From Acanthosepion esculentum (lineage: Eukaryota > Mollusca > Cephalopoda > Sepiida > Sepiidae), in assembly GCA_964036315.1 (NCBI GenBank), contig OZ038488.1, forward strand, positions 69,842,342 through 69,906,341: DNA of 64,000 nucleotides, in the 5' to 3' direction. Below, one piece after another: positions 47,456-57,907 of the stretch (position 1 is its first letter; every line of letters begins with the position of its first letter). The translations under genes were made by a program, and so were the position numbers. The notes under the pieces are model-generated. The model saw only the letters and a list, made by a program, of their open reading frames with translations, did no database searches and was not told the DNA's origin.

Positions 47456-49261
47456 CATTTGAAATTATTTGTGCAATTGCAACATAATACAACAGTTTGC
47501 TCTTGTTTTTTGCCAAGTTTGTAGTTGGTTATCTCCCCAACCATAAAAAAATATTTACCAGGCACTCTGATGAAACATTTAATACAAGATTGAAAATATT
47601 TCTGGCATGTGATAACAAGATAAAATAGGTAAAATACTTACAGAAGATAGATAGTTACCACAGAGTCAACCCAGTTATTAACAGATGGTAATAAAAGCAA
47701 TTTATTTAATGGATACCGTCTCAATCAGACATGTTCCTAGGATTTTCAATGATAGTTTATCACTTATTACTGAAGAGATAACAATTAAACAGCCACTAAT
47801 TTCTTTTAATTACCATAAAATTGGGTTATTACTTGCACAACAACAAATTCAGCCTTTGAGATCATCTGTAAGCTGATCAACTCCTGCTGGCCAAGTTCTT
47901 TTTTGAAATGGAACATGAGCTACTTGTCAAAGAAAACATTAAGTACAACACAGCAGGAGTTTATTTAATGATAAATCTAATTCACATTGCTGTCTGATAC
48001 TTAAATATCAGCAGGCTACCAAACACAAATACAAAGGTTAATATCTAAGTTTTAAAATTAGAAAATTACACATTTAAGAAAAAAGTTAAAGCATGCTTTT
48101 TTTTTTTTTTCTTTTTTAATCAGTTATGCAGAAATCCAAGTGAAAATCACAAGAAATATTTTTCTCGGGGTTATAGATTTAAAATAACAATTCATTCTCC
48201 CCTCTTTTAGCTGATCCCAATCAAAGTTGTCAATGGATTTAACAGCTTTATTGTTACTACAGCCTGAGTGATAAAGGTAGTTATGGGTGAGTAGTTTACC
48301 GAAGTGATTACTCTTTACTGTATCAAACATCATGCTATGCCAGATATTTTTTATCAAGAAATTTGGTGACTGAACAAGTTGTTTTCTGTACTAGTAAAAC
48401 CTATTTCCTACCTCCAAAGGAATCAATACAAAGTTTAGAAAACTTGCTAGATGTTATGAGTAAAATCCTTTTTAAATCTACATCAAAAAATTAAGTTAAA
48501 CATGATATTATTGAACCCTTTTTTTTCTCTCTAAAACTGTAATTTCAATGTAAACTTTTGTTTGTAGAAATCTCAAGTACTCCAGAGTAAATTTTATTCA
48601 AGCTAAAAGAAAAACCCTTATTTATTGGCATAATATTGCTGGTCTATTAAGTATTTTATACAACTTAATGAAAAATAGTAAGAAGCAGTAATTCTGACTA
48701 GAATTCACAAATAATACATCTAACATAGTCAAAAGATGAAAAGAAACTATAAGCATCAAAACAAACCCCCTTGAAAATGGATGAAGTGGTTGAAATCGCG
48801 TGGGACAATGAACAATAGATTTTGTACTCTAAAATTCCCACCAAACGGAAAAATATAAGAATGCGATATATTTTTAAAATGCTTAATTTCTTTCTTATCC
48901 TTTTGTCTTCAGTAATCTTTCACCACCTAGAATAAATTTACAATCAGTAATATCCATGCTCAAGAACTGAGAAGATCAGATTGTTGCATGACAAAGTCAA
49001 TTTTTTATATATCTCATCATAGACTCTCAAAATTTCATATTTACTCAGTTTCATATACAAATCAATTTCTCAAGTAGTAATTGATTTTTTTATTAATTTG
49101 ACCAAATCAACCCTGTTGAGATTAATTACATCTTTAGAAATTGCTTTTTTATTGATGTTTGGATACAAAACTGAACAGATATCAAATTCCAAGACTATGA
49201 TGAGGCACTATTCAGCCTTGCTTGATCAGCAAAAGTCCTTCATGGACAAGTTTGTTAAAGC
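47456..49261. other. Unannotated AT-rich stretch
   Basis: No gene or family recognised. Confidence 0.4.
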
Positions 49262-49547
49262 ATGTCGGATCTAACAATGGTTCCCTCTACTCAAAAAGAT
49301 ACAGATCTGAATACTAGCACAACCAGCAACAGATCCCAACTAGTTCTGTCTATTCAATTTCACTCACAAGGCTTCAATCAAACCATGGTACGGTTTTCAA
49401 GAACTTTCCAAAGATGCTGCATGCTGGGATCACCTCCCCAGGCAGATAACATCAAGAAGTCACCTCCCTGACAAATCAATCCAGGTAAGATTTAAAATCA
49501 TGTCTCATGGTCAGAAAGTGAATGTTTTAACCACTCGGCCATGTGCC
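49262..49547 (-). mobile_element. tRNA-derived SINE, copy 2 (minus strand)
   Basis: The reverse complement begins GGCACATGGCCGAGTGGTTA, a well preserved A-box region, then CTTTCTGACCATGAGACATG. The body includes GATTGATTTGTCAGGGAGGT, GACTTCTTGATG, CCATGGTTTGATTGAAGCC and GGTTGTGCTAG. All match the plus-strand copy at 28882, so this is one family. Confidence 0.75.
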
Positions 49548-49564
49548 TCTAAAAATATAGTTTT

Positions 49565-49650
49565 AAGGTATTCTATATTTATGGGTTAAAGTGCTCAGAA
49601 TCAAGGATATACCAAAAGTTTATGTAAATATAAAAGTAGACAGAGGTCAA
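49565..49650 (+). repeat. Dispersed repeat, copy 2 (partner at 28490)
   Basis: CTATATTTATGGGTTAAAG, TATGTAAATAT and GTCAACACC are in the same order as at 28490. A (TA)n tract follows at 49688. Confidence 0.55.
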
Positions 49651-49684
49651 CACCAAACAGCAACAATCCATTTCATGCTTGAAC

Positions 49685-49687
<3 letters not shown>

Positions 49688-49724
<37 letters not shown>
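49688..49724. repeat. (TA)n microsatellite
   Basis: 37 bases of TA. Confidence 0.96.
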
Positions 49725-49728
<4 letters not shown>

Positions 49729-51730
49729 CAAATATAGTGTTAAGATATTTAAATTCTAAATCCAATCACCCGGCAAATATAATTAAACACATTCCTCCAA
49801 AGAGAATTGAATGGAGACTGTCGAGAAATTCCTCATAAAAACAAATTATTTGATGAAAAGAAAAATGTATACATAACTACATTAACAGGGAATGGACATA
49901 AAATGAGTAACTTAACTCCCAAATAAATCAACAAGTGAGAAATAACAGAGTGAAAAAAAGGAACATAATTTGGTTCAACCCCAACATTTAATCTACAGAA
50001 GAAAACAAATGTAGGAAAAAAATTTTTTTAATCTGATCAAAAAATACTTCCCAAAACCTGAATTGCACAGGATTTTCAACAGCAATACTGGCAATTTAGA
50101 AAGCAGTAGAGGCAAAATGCAAGGAATTTAAGAGCAGATGTACAAAACAGTGGTGAAAATAACATCTTGCAACTGCAGGGACAAAATTAATTGTCCATTG
50201 CTGTTGGATAATAGCTTATCATCCTACCCAGGACACGGATGTAGTTTATTGTCATACCCAAGAAGGTCTGTCATATGGTTAATAATTAATATTTAATAAA
50301 TGTTTATTGTACTGATTTTATTGGTACCCTTTCATTTGTCCTTTTTTTTATTAACTTATATGTGTGTGTGTGTGTGTGTGTGGCAATGATACCAGATGCA
50401 GCACAGGCCAAGTGCTTGCTCTGCTTAATAACACAATCATTTCTTTCTTCAACGTATGGATTATAATTAAAACAGTTTGATAGATTTAACTATTTTGATA
50501 GTTGTTTATTCCATATATAGAAAGTTATAATTTATAATTGTATATTTTGAAAATTTAACTTTTTTAAACATTGAAATTAATGTCAACTGGCCTAGAAATC
50601 AAATTATTCTACCCTTCTATTAAGCACATTTTCTTTCGTATGACATCTTCAAACACTTGACATTAATTTCAGTTTAAAAAAAAAAAAGATAATGTTTATA
50701 AAAACACATATACCCACTAAATATATTTATACTAATAAGAAATGTGTGTACACTGCATTTTGAAAAATATTTCAACTTTTTTGTACTAAATTTGCAAAAA
50801 TTAAGTCATTACCAAAGAAATATTATCACTTTAATGAATCAACATACTTTTATTTTTTATGATGTTAGATGATAAAAACATTTCAATGTCTTCTAGTTCA
50901 TTTTAAAGTAAAATGAAAAGTGATAGAGAAGCCAATGAAAAATGTGTAAAGAAACACCTTTCCTTTAGAAAATGCTCATCATGCAAGGTGTAACATTAAT
51001 TAGTTATATGAAAGGAAACACTGGAAGGGCTTTGCACCTGATGGAAAAGTCATCAAAGACAGTGAAAAGGCATTATGTGATCAAAAAGAGAAATGAGAGT
51101 GTGGGTGGAAATGAAGAATGTGTGGCTCAGATGGAAAATGCAAAGAAGATAACATTCTTTGGTGCCACATGAATAAAAATGAAAGTCAACCCTCCAACTT
51201 GATCAGCCATTATGGCTTATGCAAAGTCTGTTAGAGAGAGAGAGATGACTTGAGGAACAATAGTAAAAATAGGCTATAAAAAGCAACCAAGAAGTATTTC
51301 AAATGGTTACGACAGGCAGAATAATAAAGAAAAAAAATAACAAAGAGAGACAGAGAGAGAAATTTCACAAACCTTGAAATCTCAAATTCCATGAACATTT
51401 CGAGTGGTGAAAAAAAAAAAAAATTAGGGAGAGACAGACATATCTATTGGACACATGCCAGTGTTGACTACGAGGCCAACAGCTTTTTACCATTACTACC
51501 TGGACAAGAAACATAATTATGAGAGAGTGATTTGTCCCAAGTGCTCTCTCATTATGGCATACTAGTGATAAGACATTTTGTTAAGATATTTGATGATAAG
51601 AGAGTACAGAATAAATTAGGTACGGTCTTTTCTCTGAGTATTAGTACAAAATGTATATAAGCAGTCTTCACCACAAAAGTTTATTTCACCAATTTTATTT
51701 TCTTTACTGGTAACCATTACACCTCCCAAT

Positions 51731-51733
<3 letters not shown>
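49725..51733. other. Unannotated stretch
   Basis: No gene recognised. A (TG)n tract lies at 50360-50382. The purine-rich plus frame 50972-51172 has no identifiable domain. Confidence 0.4.

Positions 51734-51796
<63 letters not shown>
51734..51796. repeat. (TA)n(CA)n microsatellite
   Basis: A TA run followed by CA, close to the 3' end of the LINE fragment beginning near 51840. Confidence 0.97.
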
Positions 51797-51839
51797 TTTC
51801 CTCAAAATAACATGTGCCATGCCTATTAGTGGTAATTTT

Positions 51840-52102
51840 GGATGACAACATTTTGGTACAGTATTCCCAGCTGGTCAAGGAAATCACAGTTTTAATGGTA
51901 TCGAACCCAATGTACCAATCACCACTGGAATCACCTTGACATTCCATTCTGGATTCTAAATAATGCCACTAATTCAACTTTCAAATAGAGTAGTTTGTAA
52001 TTTTCTCAATAACCTTGTTTGCTATATTTGTGTCATTTGGCATGGTAACATCAATAATATGACATTTCTTAGTGCCTTTATCTAGCACAATAATATCTGG
52101 AC
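51840..52102 (-). pseudogene. LINE endonuclease-like C-terminal fragment, 3' part
   Basis: The minus strand reads, from the hAT boundary downward, PDIIVLDKGTKKCHIIDVTM, PNDTNIANKVIEKITNYS, then after frame breaks VKVIPVVIGTLGSIP (51938-51901). The PD-x(12)-D spacing with IDV, EK and VIPVVIGALG-like words is that of the restriction-like endonuclease domain at the C-terminus of some non-LTR retrotransposons. The N-terminal neighbour of this piece continues on the far side of the hAT element at 53570. Stops and a frameshift make it non-functional. Confidence 0.7.
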
Positions 52103-53569
52103 TAGAGTTGGTCAGTTTGGCACTTTGTTTCAGTATTGGTTTCCGCCCCCCCCCCCCCACCGCACCATACCACGGTTTTCGATTCGGTTTTTAATTTAGT
52201 ATTTTTGCTTTCTAAAGAAAACAATTAATTTCCTTGTATAATGATAGCATTTCCAGCCAATATCTGATTTCATTTGAGATTGATAAATTTGCAACTTAGT
52301 TCATTCAACTCGCAATATCTTATTCATAGTCCAATCTTAAAAATATTCATATGGCTGGGAAGAAAATAAAATAATCTTTCTCAATATGTGCTTTTTCATT
52401 GAATTTTTTTTTTTTCTTCAGAAAACGGTATTTTGCTTTGACCAGCCAAAAATGCGAAATATGATTTTTTTTTTCTTTTGAGACTAAATTTTACATGTTA
52501 CTTTCTTTCGTAAAATCAAAGTGACCAATCTTTATCAATATTCTTGAAACTATACACTCAATTAAAAAAGACTATAAACTACAACTAGGAAAAATGTTCA
52601 TTTATTCTGACCCAACGAAGCAAATTCCTTCAAAAATTGTAAAGTAAGCAAAAAAAGAAAAAGAAAATAAAGCAACTGACAGTAATGAATGTGTGGTAAA
52701 AAAAGAACTTTCAAGTTATTGAAATTACTGTCTGACACTGACTAGTGGCTAAAAAAAGAATAATTTTTACTTTGGGTAAAAAAAAAAAAGACTTGCAGTT
52801 TTGAAAATATACACATTTTAAAACTGAGATTAAAACTTACTTTATTTTTTTAATATCTAATTTCAGGTGTATTCACTAGATAGAAACAATTTTATTTGTA
52901 GAAAACAATTTTACTACACTAGAGACTTGCATAACTGGAAATATACACATTTTAAAAGTGAAATTAAAAACTATTTTAATTATTCTTAATATCTAATTTA
53001 GGTGCATTCCCTAGATAAAAAAACAAATTTATTTATAAAAAAAGATCTTCATTCATTTTTCTTACTTACAAAACTTTATTTCATGATTGGTGTACTAGTT
53101 TACTAAAAAAACCTTTACAAAAGAAACAACTTCAAAAAATTTAACATTAAGACAAAATTGGCAATTATTTTTTTTTTTATTTTTAATCACTATTTTGTTA
53201 ACTCAATTTTACCATAAAAAGTTTTTTTAAAAAACTGAAACAAATAGATTTCAAACATCGTGTATTTTTTTCTTCTTCATTTCTTTTGTAAACAAATAGA
53301 TTTCACATTTATTTCCTAAAACTAATCAATTAAATGTTTTTAACATATTTTTGTTCAATCTTTTTCTCTTACAATGGTATAAATGTTGATAAAATTTAAT
53401 TTTAACATCTGAAAGTCATTTTCAATAGTTTTTTGGATGTGGTCACTCAGTAATGATAGCACTTAACAAAATCAAATGATTTCGGTTTCGTAAAAAATTT
53501 CAATGCAGTTTCATGGTGTGAAGATGAAACTGAATAAAGTCGTTTTTTCAGTTAAACTGCCCATCTCTA
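52103..53569. mobile_element. hAT non-autonomous element with 8-bp target duplication
   Basis: The ends are TAGAGTTGGTCAGTTTGG on the left and, reverse-complemented, TAGAGATGGGCAGTTTAAC on the right. The flanking octamers ATCTGGAC (52095-52102) and ATCTGGAT (53570-53577) match at seven of eight positions. The 1467-bp interior is AT-rich with no transposase frame. It contains a 13-C run (52146-52158) and a ~130-bp internal duplication (52789-53045). Long terminal similarity is limited, so this looks like an internally replaced or expanded derivative. It splits a LINE fragment. Confidence 0.85.
52789..53045. repeat. ~130-bp direct duplication inside the hAT element
   Basis: AGACTTGCA ... GAAATATACACATTTTAAAA ... 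TTAATATCTAATTT ... TCACTAGATA occurs at about 52789-52920 and again at 52923-53045, with about 80% similarity by eye. Confidence 0.75.
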
Positions 53570-53690
53570 ATCTGGATGGCTATGATGTATAACACTGTCT
53601 CAAAATCATAGTCCAAAAATATTGTTCGCTTTCTAAATTTTTCAATTGTTCTGCAAAATACATGCTCATACCAATACACAATAACCAGTG
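53570..53690 (-). pseudogene. LINE C-terminal fragment, 5' part (beyond the hAT insertion)
   Basis: The minus strand reads YWYEHVFCRTIEKFRKRTIF, then WTMILRQCYTS, up to the hAT target site. WYEH ... ILWD(M) precedes the (R/K)PDI motif in this LINE class, and PDII is the first thing read on the other side of the insertion. The order and orientation therefore support one interrupted LINE. Confidence 0.65.
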
Positions 53691-53720
53691 TACATAAAGA
53701 CATATGGCATGATTATTATT

Positions 53721-54347
53721 ATTCCTAAAAGCATCTGCAAAGATCTGAAGCAAATGCATTTTGAGCTGGCAAGATGATTTGCTAATCTTAAACAGGACTT
53801 ATCAGAGAGGAAATTCTTGTTAACAACAAATTACATATGCAAAATTATAACATTCCTTTTAACAGACTTTAACAAACTCTGATTCATTATCACTGCAACA
53901 ATGGAATAGTGTGATCGTGATTAAAATATTATATAAATTTAAGCATCCACAAGTTTATTATATTCTAATACCATTTGCTTTTCAAAGAATTATGACTAAA
54001 TGAAAAATAAGGTACTTGAAATCTTTTAATAACTGCAGTTCAAGACAATTTTGTTCTCTCAATGAAGCATACAGTAATAAGCATTATGAATCCAGGATTG
54101 GAGATGGCACCTCAATTCTTTCAACCTTAAGTCAACTTCTATAAACATTAGGCTAAACATACAGACATATTTATTAAAAATCTTCTATATTAATAAGGGA
54201 AGAGTGCTCAATATTGAAGATGGCATGTTTATTCATATTGAGCATGCATGGTGGCTTTAAGCTTCACACCTCAATTCAATTTTCAAGCTCACATTTAGGT
54301 GTGAAATTGACAACAGCCACTAGACGAGTGTTGATTCCTATGCCAAC

Positions 54348-54348
<1 letters not shown>
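53721..54348. other. Unannotated stretch
   Basis: Nothing recognised. Confidence 0.35.
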
Positions 54349-54395
<47 letters not shown>

Positions 54396-54397
54396 CA
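54349..54397. repeat. (GT)n(AT)n microsatellite
   Basis: A GT run passing into AT, on the left side of the large foldback. Confidence 0.97.
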
Positions 54398-54496
54398 CAA
54401 ACAAAATTTTGACACCACAGAATTTGTATAAATAAACAAAAACACATTCTTTAAAAGATCCTTTTTTCCACCAACACTTCTTCAGAATACATTGGT

Positions 54497-55152
54497 ACCT
54501 TCTTACATAAACAAAATGAAACAAATTAGCACAGCGGAACCCAAGTATATACAGGAGGGTTAAAGAAGAAACCATGACTAAAATTTAAATTTATTACTAA
54601 AACAAAAAAAATAAATAAATAAATAATATAGCAATAAACCAAAATATATAGGTTCCTAGTGAATATAAAATAGAAAATTTCTTTACTCACAGCCCTCTTA
54701 ACAGAAACAGAGAATGAACAAAATTCTCTGTCTCTGTATAGACAGAGAATTTTGTTCATTCTCCATTGTTTTGTTAAGAGATCTGTGAGTAAAAAAAATT
54801 TATATTTTATATACACTGCATGCAAGATTCACAAGTGTTTGGCTGACCATGTTCTGCATAAAATGGTAAATACTGTATCCATGAACTTGACAGTACATTC
54901 CAAGTTATCTCTCATATACTGCCCAAGAGCTGACTCAAAAGCTGTTTGAGTCAAGCATGTGCAGCTGTATGCAAATTTTTTTTTTCTATTTTATACTTAC
55001 TAGAAACCTATATATTTTGGTTTATTGTCATATTCCTTTTCTTTTTTTTCTTGTTTTAGTAATAAATTTCCATTTTAGTCATGATTCCTCATTTAATTCT
55101 TCTATATGTACTTGGGCTTTGCAGTGCAAATTTGTTTCATTTTGTTTATTTA
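54497..55152. repeat. Large nested foldback
   Basis: The outer arms 54497-54680 and 54985-55152 are inverted copies of about 170 bases. For example TATATATTTTGGTTTATTG and AGTAATAAATTT can be read on plus on the right and on minus on the left; similarity is about 85% by eye. Inside is a tighter palindrome: GAGAATGAACAAAATTCTCT (54710-54729) against AGAGAATTTTGTTCATTCTC (54743-54762). Further pairing joins TTACTCACAG and CTGTGAGTAA. The weak mirrored frames on both strands are just these arms translated. Confidence 0.8.

Positions 55153-55156
<4 letters not shown>

Positions 55157-55226
<70 letters not shown>
55157..55226. repeat. (TA)n microsatellite
   Basis: About 68 bases of TA at the right edge of the large foldback. 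Confidence 0.97.
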
Positions 55227-55228
<2 letters not shown>

Positions 55229-55284
55229 AAACAAAATGAATCAAAGTAGTGTTACTCTGCTTATTAAATACTGATCCCTTACCC

Positions 55285-55616
55285 AGTTAGTCGGCCCACA
55301 AGACAATAGATAAAAGTGTTGGTTTGTAAATTTGGTGACATAGTAATTGTGAGTTCAATCCCTAGCCCATGTAGTACAGAATTAGATCCAGTGGAAATAA
55401 AGTGAGTAATAACTGAGTGGTACATGAACATCTACCAGCCACCTCACTACTGTAGGCTGGCTAAAGGGTTCAGTGCAAAATTCTCTGAAGGTTACCCTAT
55501 TTGACAAACACTTGATGAAACTGGCGAAAATGTTTTGATAACAGCAACAAAGATGAGGACAATAGTTCAAGTGTAAATAATGTAAATAACAGCTGGGCTT
55601 CAAAGTTCACATACAA
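55285..55616. repeat. Foldback-family copy with tRNA-like centre
   Basis: The left part, starting GTCGGCCCACAAGACAATAG and containing the B-box-like GTGAGTTCAATCCCTAGCC, looks tRNA-derived. The right part (GAAGGTTACCCTATTTGACA, AACAAAGATGAGGACAATAG, CAAGTGTAAATAATGTAAAT) is the family's right arm. The left inverted arm is missing. Confidence 0.65.
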
Positions 55617-56606
55617 ACAACAACAATGCCTGGAATGTATTACTTTCTGACTGAATTGTTTACTTGTTAGTAAATATTAAATCACTTTATGATTGTTACA
55701 GGCTAGTGAAATTTTTTTGGCAAAATACTTTAATACAATAAAGCTTAGAACCTCTTAATGCCAACTATAAAATACCTTTTTCACTCTAGTCAAAACATGA
55801 ATGGATTTTAGAATGAGATATAATCCTATAGACAGAGAAAAATAAGTTATAAAAGTTCTCAATGTTTTTTTATCAATAATAAACATTCAACAGATTATAT
55901 TTACATATCTAAGCAATTTTGTAATGTTTTTATTAATTATAATAATAAACATTCGACAGATTAATTTGTTTAAATCAATTTCTCTGCAGTTAAATACAAA
56001 AATGTTACTTATTTTATTTACGTCTTTTTCAATAAAATCCAATTAATATGAAAATAAAAAATTCAGTATAGTTAAATAATTCAGGCAAGTTTTTATTAAT
56101 GATAATTCAAAATTAATGTTTGTATTAATAAAAACCAGCAAACTAAATATTTTAAATAATTTGGTACAGTTTTAAAGAAAATCTAATTAAAAAGATTTTG
56201 TATTTATTTAAATAATTTTGTAATTCTTTTTCAGTTCTACTCAACTAATTTGTAGTAATGTGAAATATCACAGGGCAAGAATGGTCACTACAAATGCTGT
56301 AGGAAATAAAATCATTGCTAACATTGTCAGGCCTAAAATTCTATAAAAATTTTAATATTTTTAAAAATTATTTTTAGAAGTAAAGTTTATTTTATGCTTT
56401 GTTTAAATGTACACACTTTTTGTTAACTTACAACTGAAGGAAGATATAAATTCTTTATATACAAACACAATGAATAAAATAATTTCAACAGAAACATTGC
56501 TTAAGTTGTAAAATTTGCATTAAAAATAAATAACCGGAAATATTTATTAACATATGCTTTTAAAATTTTACATACAAATTACTGTTTATGTTGTAAACAC
56601 CATTTG

Positions 56607-56608
<2 letters not shown>

Positions 56609-56648
<40 letters not shown>
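56609..56648. repeat. (TA)n microsatellite
   Basis: 40 bases of TA. Confidence 0.96.
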
Positions 56649-56651
<3 letters not shown>

Positions 56652-57840
56652 GAAAAATGATTGTTTAACAATTCAGGCTCTTTTGTTAGGTAGGATACCC
56701 TCAGAAAAGATATAGTCTTACATGAATTTATAAAAGATGAGTTAGATTGAAGTCTTCCAATGATAAAACTAATTTCTTTGCACATCTTAAAAATATTTTT
56801 CATACATCACCAAATCTACAGAAATGCTTTCTTTTTGTACAATATATTTTTTTGGTTACTTCTGTTAATTTTGTTAATATTATTTAGGAGAAAGGTTATA
56901 TTTTTTTATCCTGGTGAATTTGGAATAGATAACTGGCAGGCAAATGTTAAGCTTCTATCACTGGAGCGAATACACTTTACATAAAGACAGATAATAAACA
57001 GCCAAAAAGGTTTAAGATTTCATTGAAGGTCCAAAATAGTAAACCTGTCAGAAATCCACAAAAATAAATGTGAATATAAACAGAACTAAATACATGTAAA
57101 AGTCAAAATTTCCAGATGATGTAAGCAATGACATAATGGAAATATTTTGTCATAGAAAGATGTTCTTAGCTAAATTGCAGGTATATAGATGTGTTGACTC
57201 AACAACAGAGCATTTGATTGGGGTATGGGAACCAAACCTTCCTATGTCAGATAACTAGGACACCTCACCCTGGCCAAATGCTTAACAAGTCTATCTGACT
57301 GACAATGACTACTGTAAAGCACTGTCCTCACAGGTGTTCCACACTTACTGCCTGTTGATATACTAAGCTAAGCTTAGTAAATATCCATTAGATGACTTGA
57401 TGCAAAGCTAGTTTTTCGCACTCTTTTTTGAACATTGTAGACTGGCACTACATATTCACTGTTCCAAATAACAGAAACCACATCACTTGAGGTCTACCAA
57501 CAGCAGCAACAATTAAAATGTATATTACATGCAATTCGAAGAGAAAATAATGACATAATCAAGATGTTAACATTCCACATTACTTCAAATAAAAGGTCAG
57601 CAAGGAAAGTCCCATCAATACTGGAAAGAGTGATAACAGCTACTGGACTTGAGAAATTTGTTTCCCTGAAAAATATTTTTATAAATTTCAACCAAAAGCA
57701 ATTCTCACTGCTTAGTCAATAGAATACCAAACCATTCCTTGCAGGAAAATGGCTGATATTACAATTACTAATGTCATTTACTTTTTACCTGAAAAAACAC
57801 CATTTGTTAGTTTTATATATATATATATAAAGAAAAGTAT

Positions 57841-57907
57841 ACTACTAACCTAAGCTTAGTAAATACTAATAAAATACACTACTAACCTAAGCTTAGTAAA
57901 TACTAAT
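57841..57907. repeat. Exact 30-bp tandem duplication
   Basis: ACTACTAACCTAAGCTTAGT plus AAATACTAAT occurs at 57841-57870 and 57878-57907. A related CTAAGCTTAGTAAATA word lies at about 57367. Confidence 0.85.

Noticed and set aside
54526..55274. Related hydrophobic ORFs on opposite strands as a gene pair
   Set aside because: They are the two arms of the large inverted repeat translated on opposite strands.
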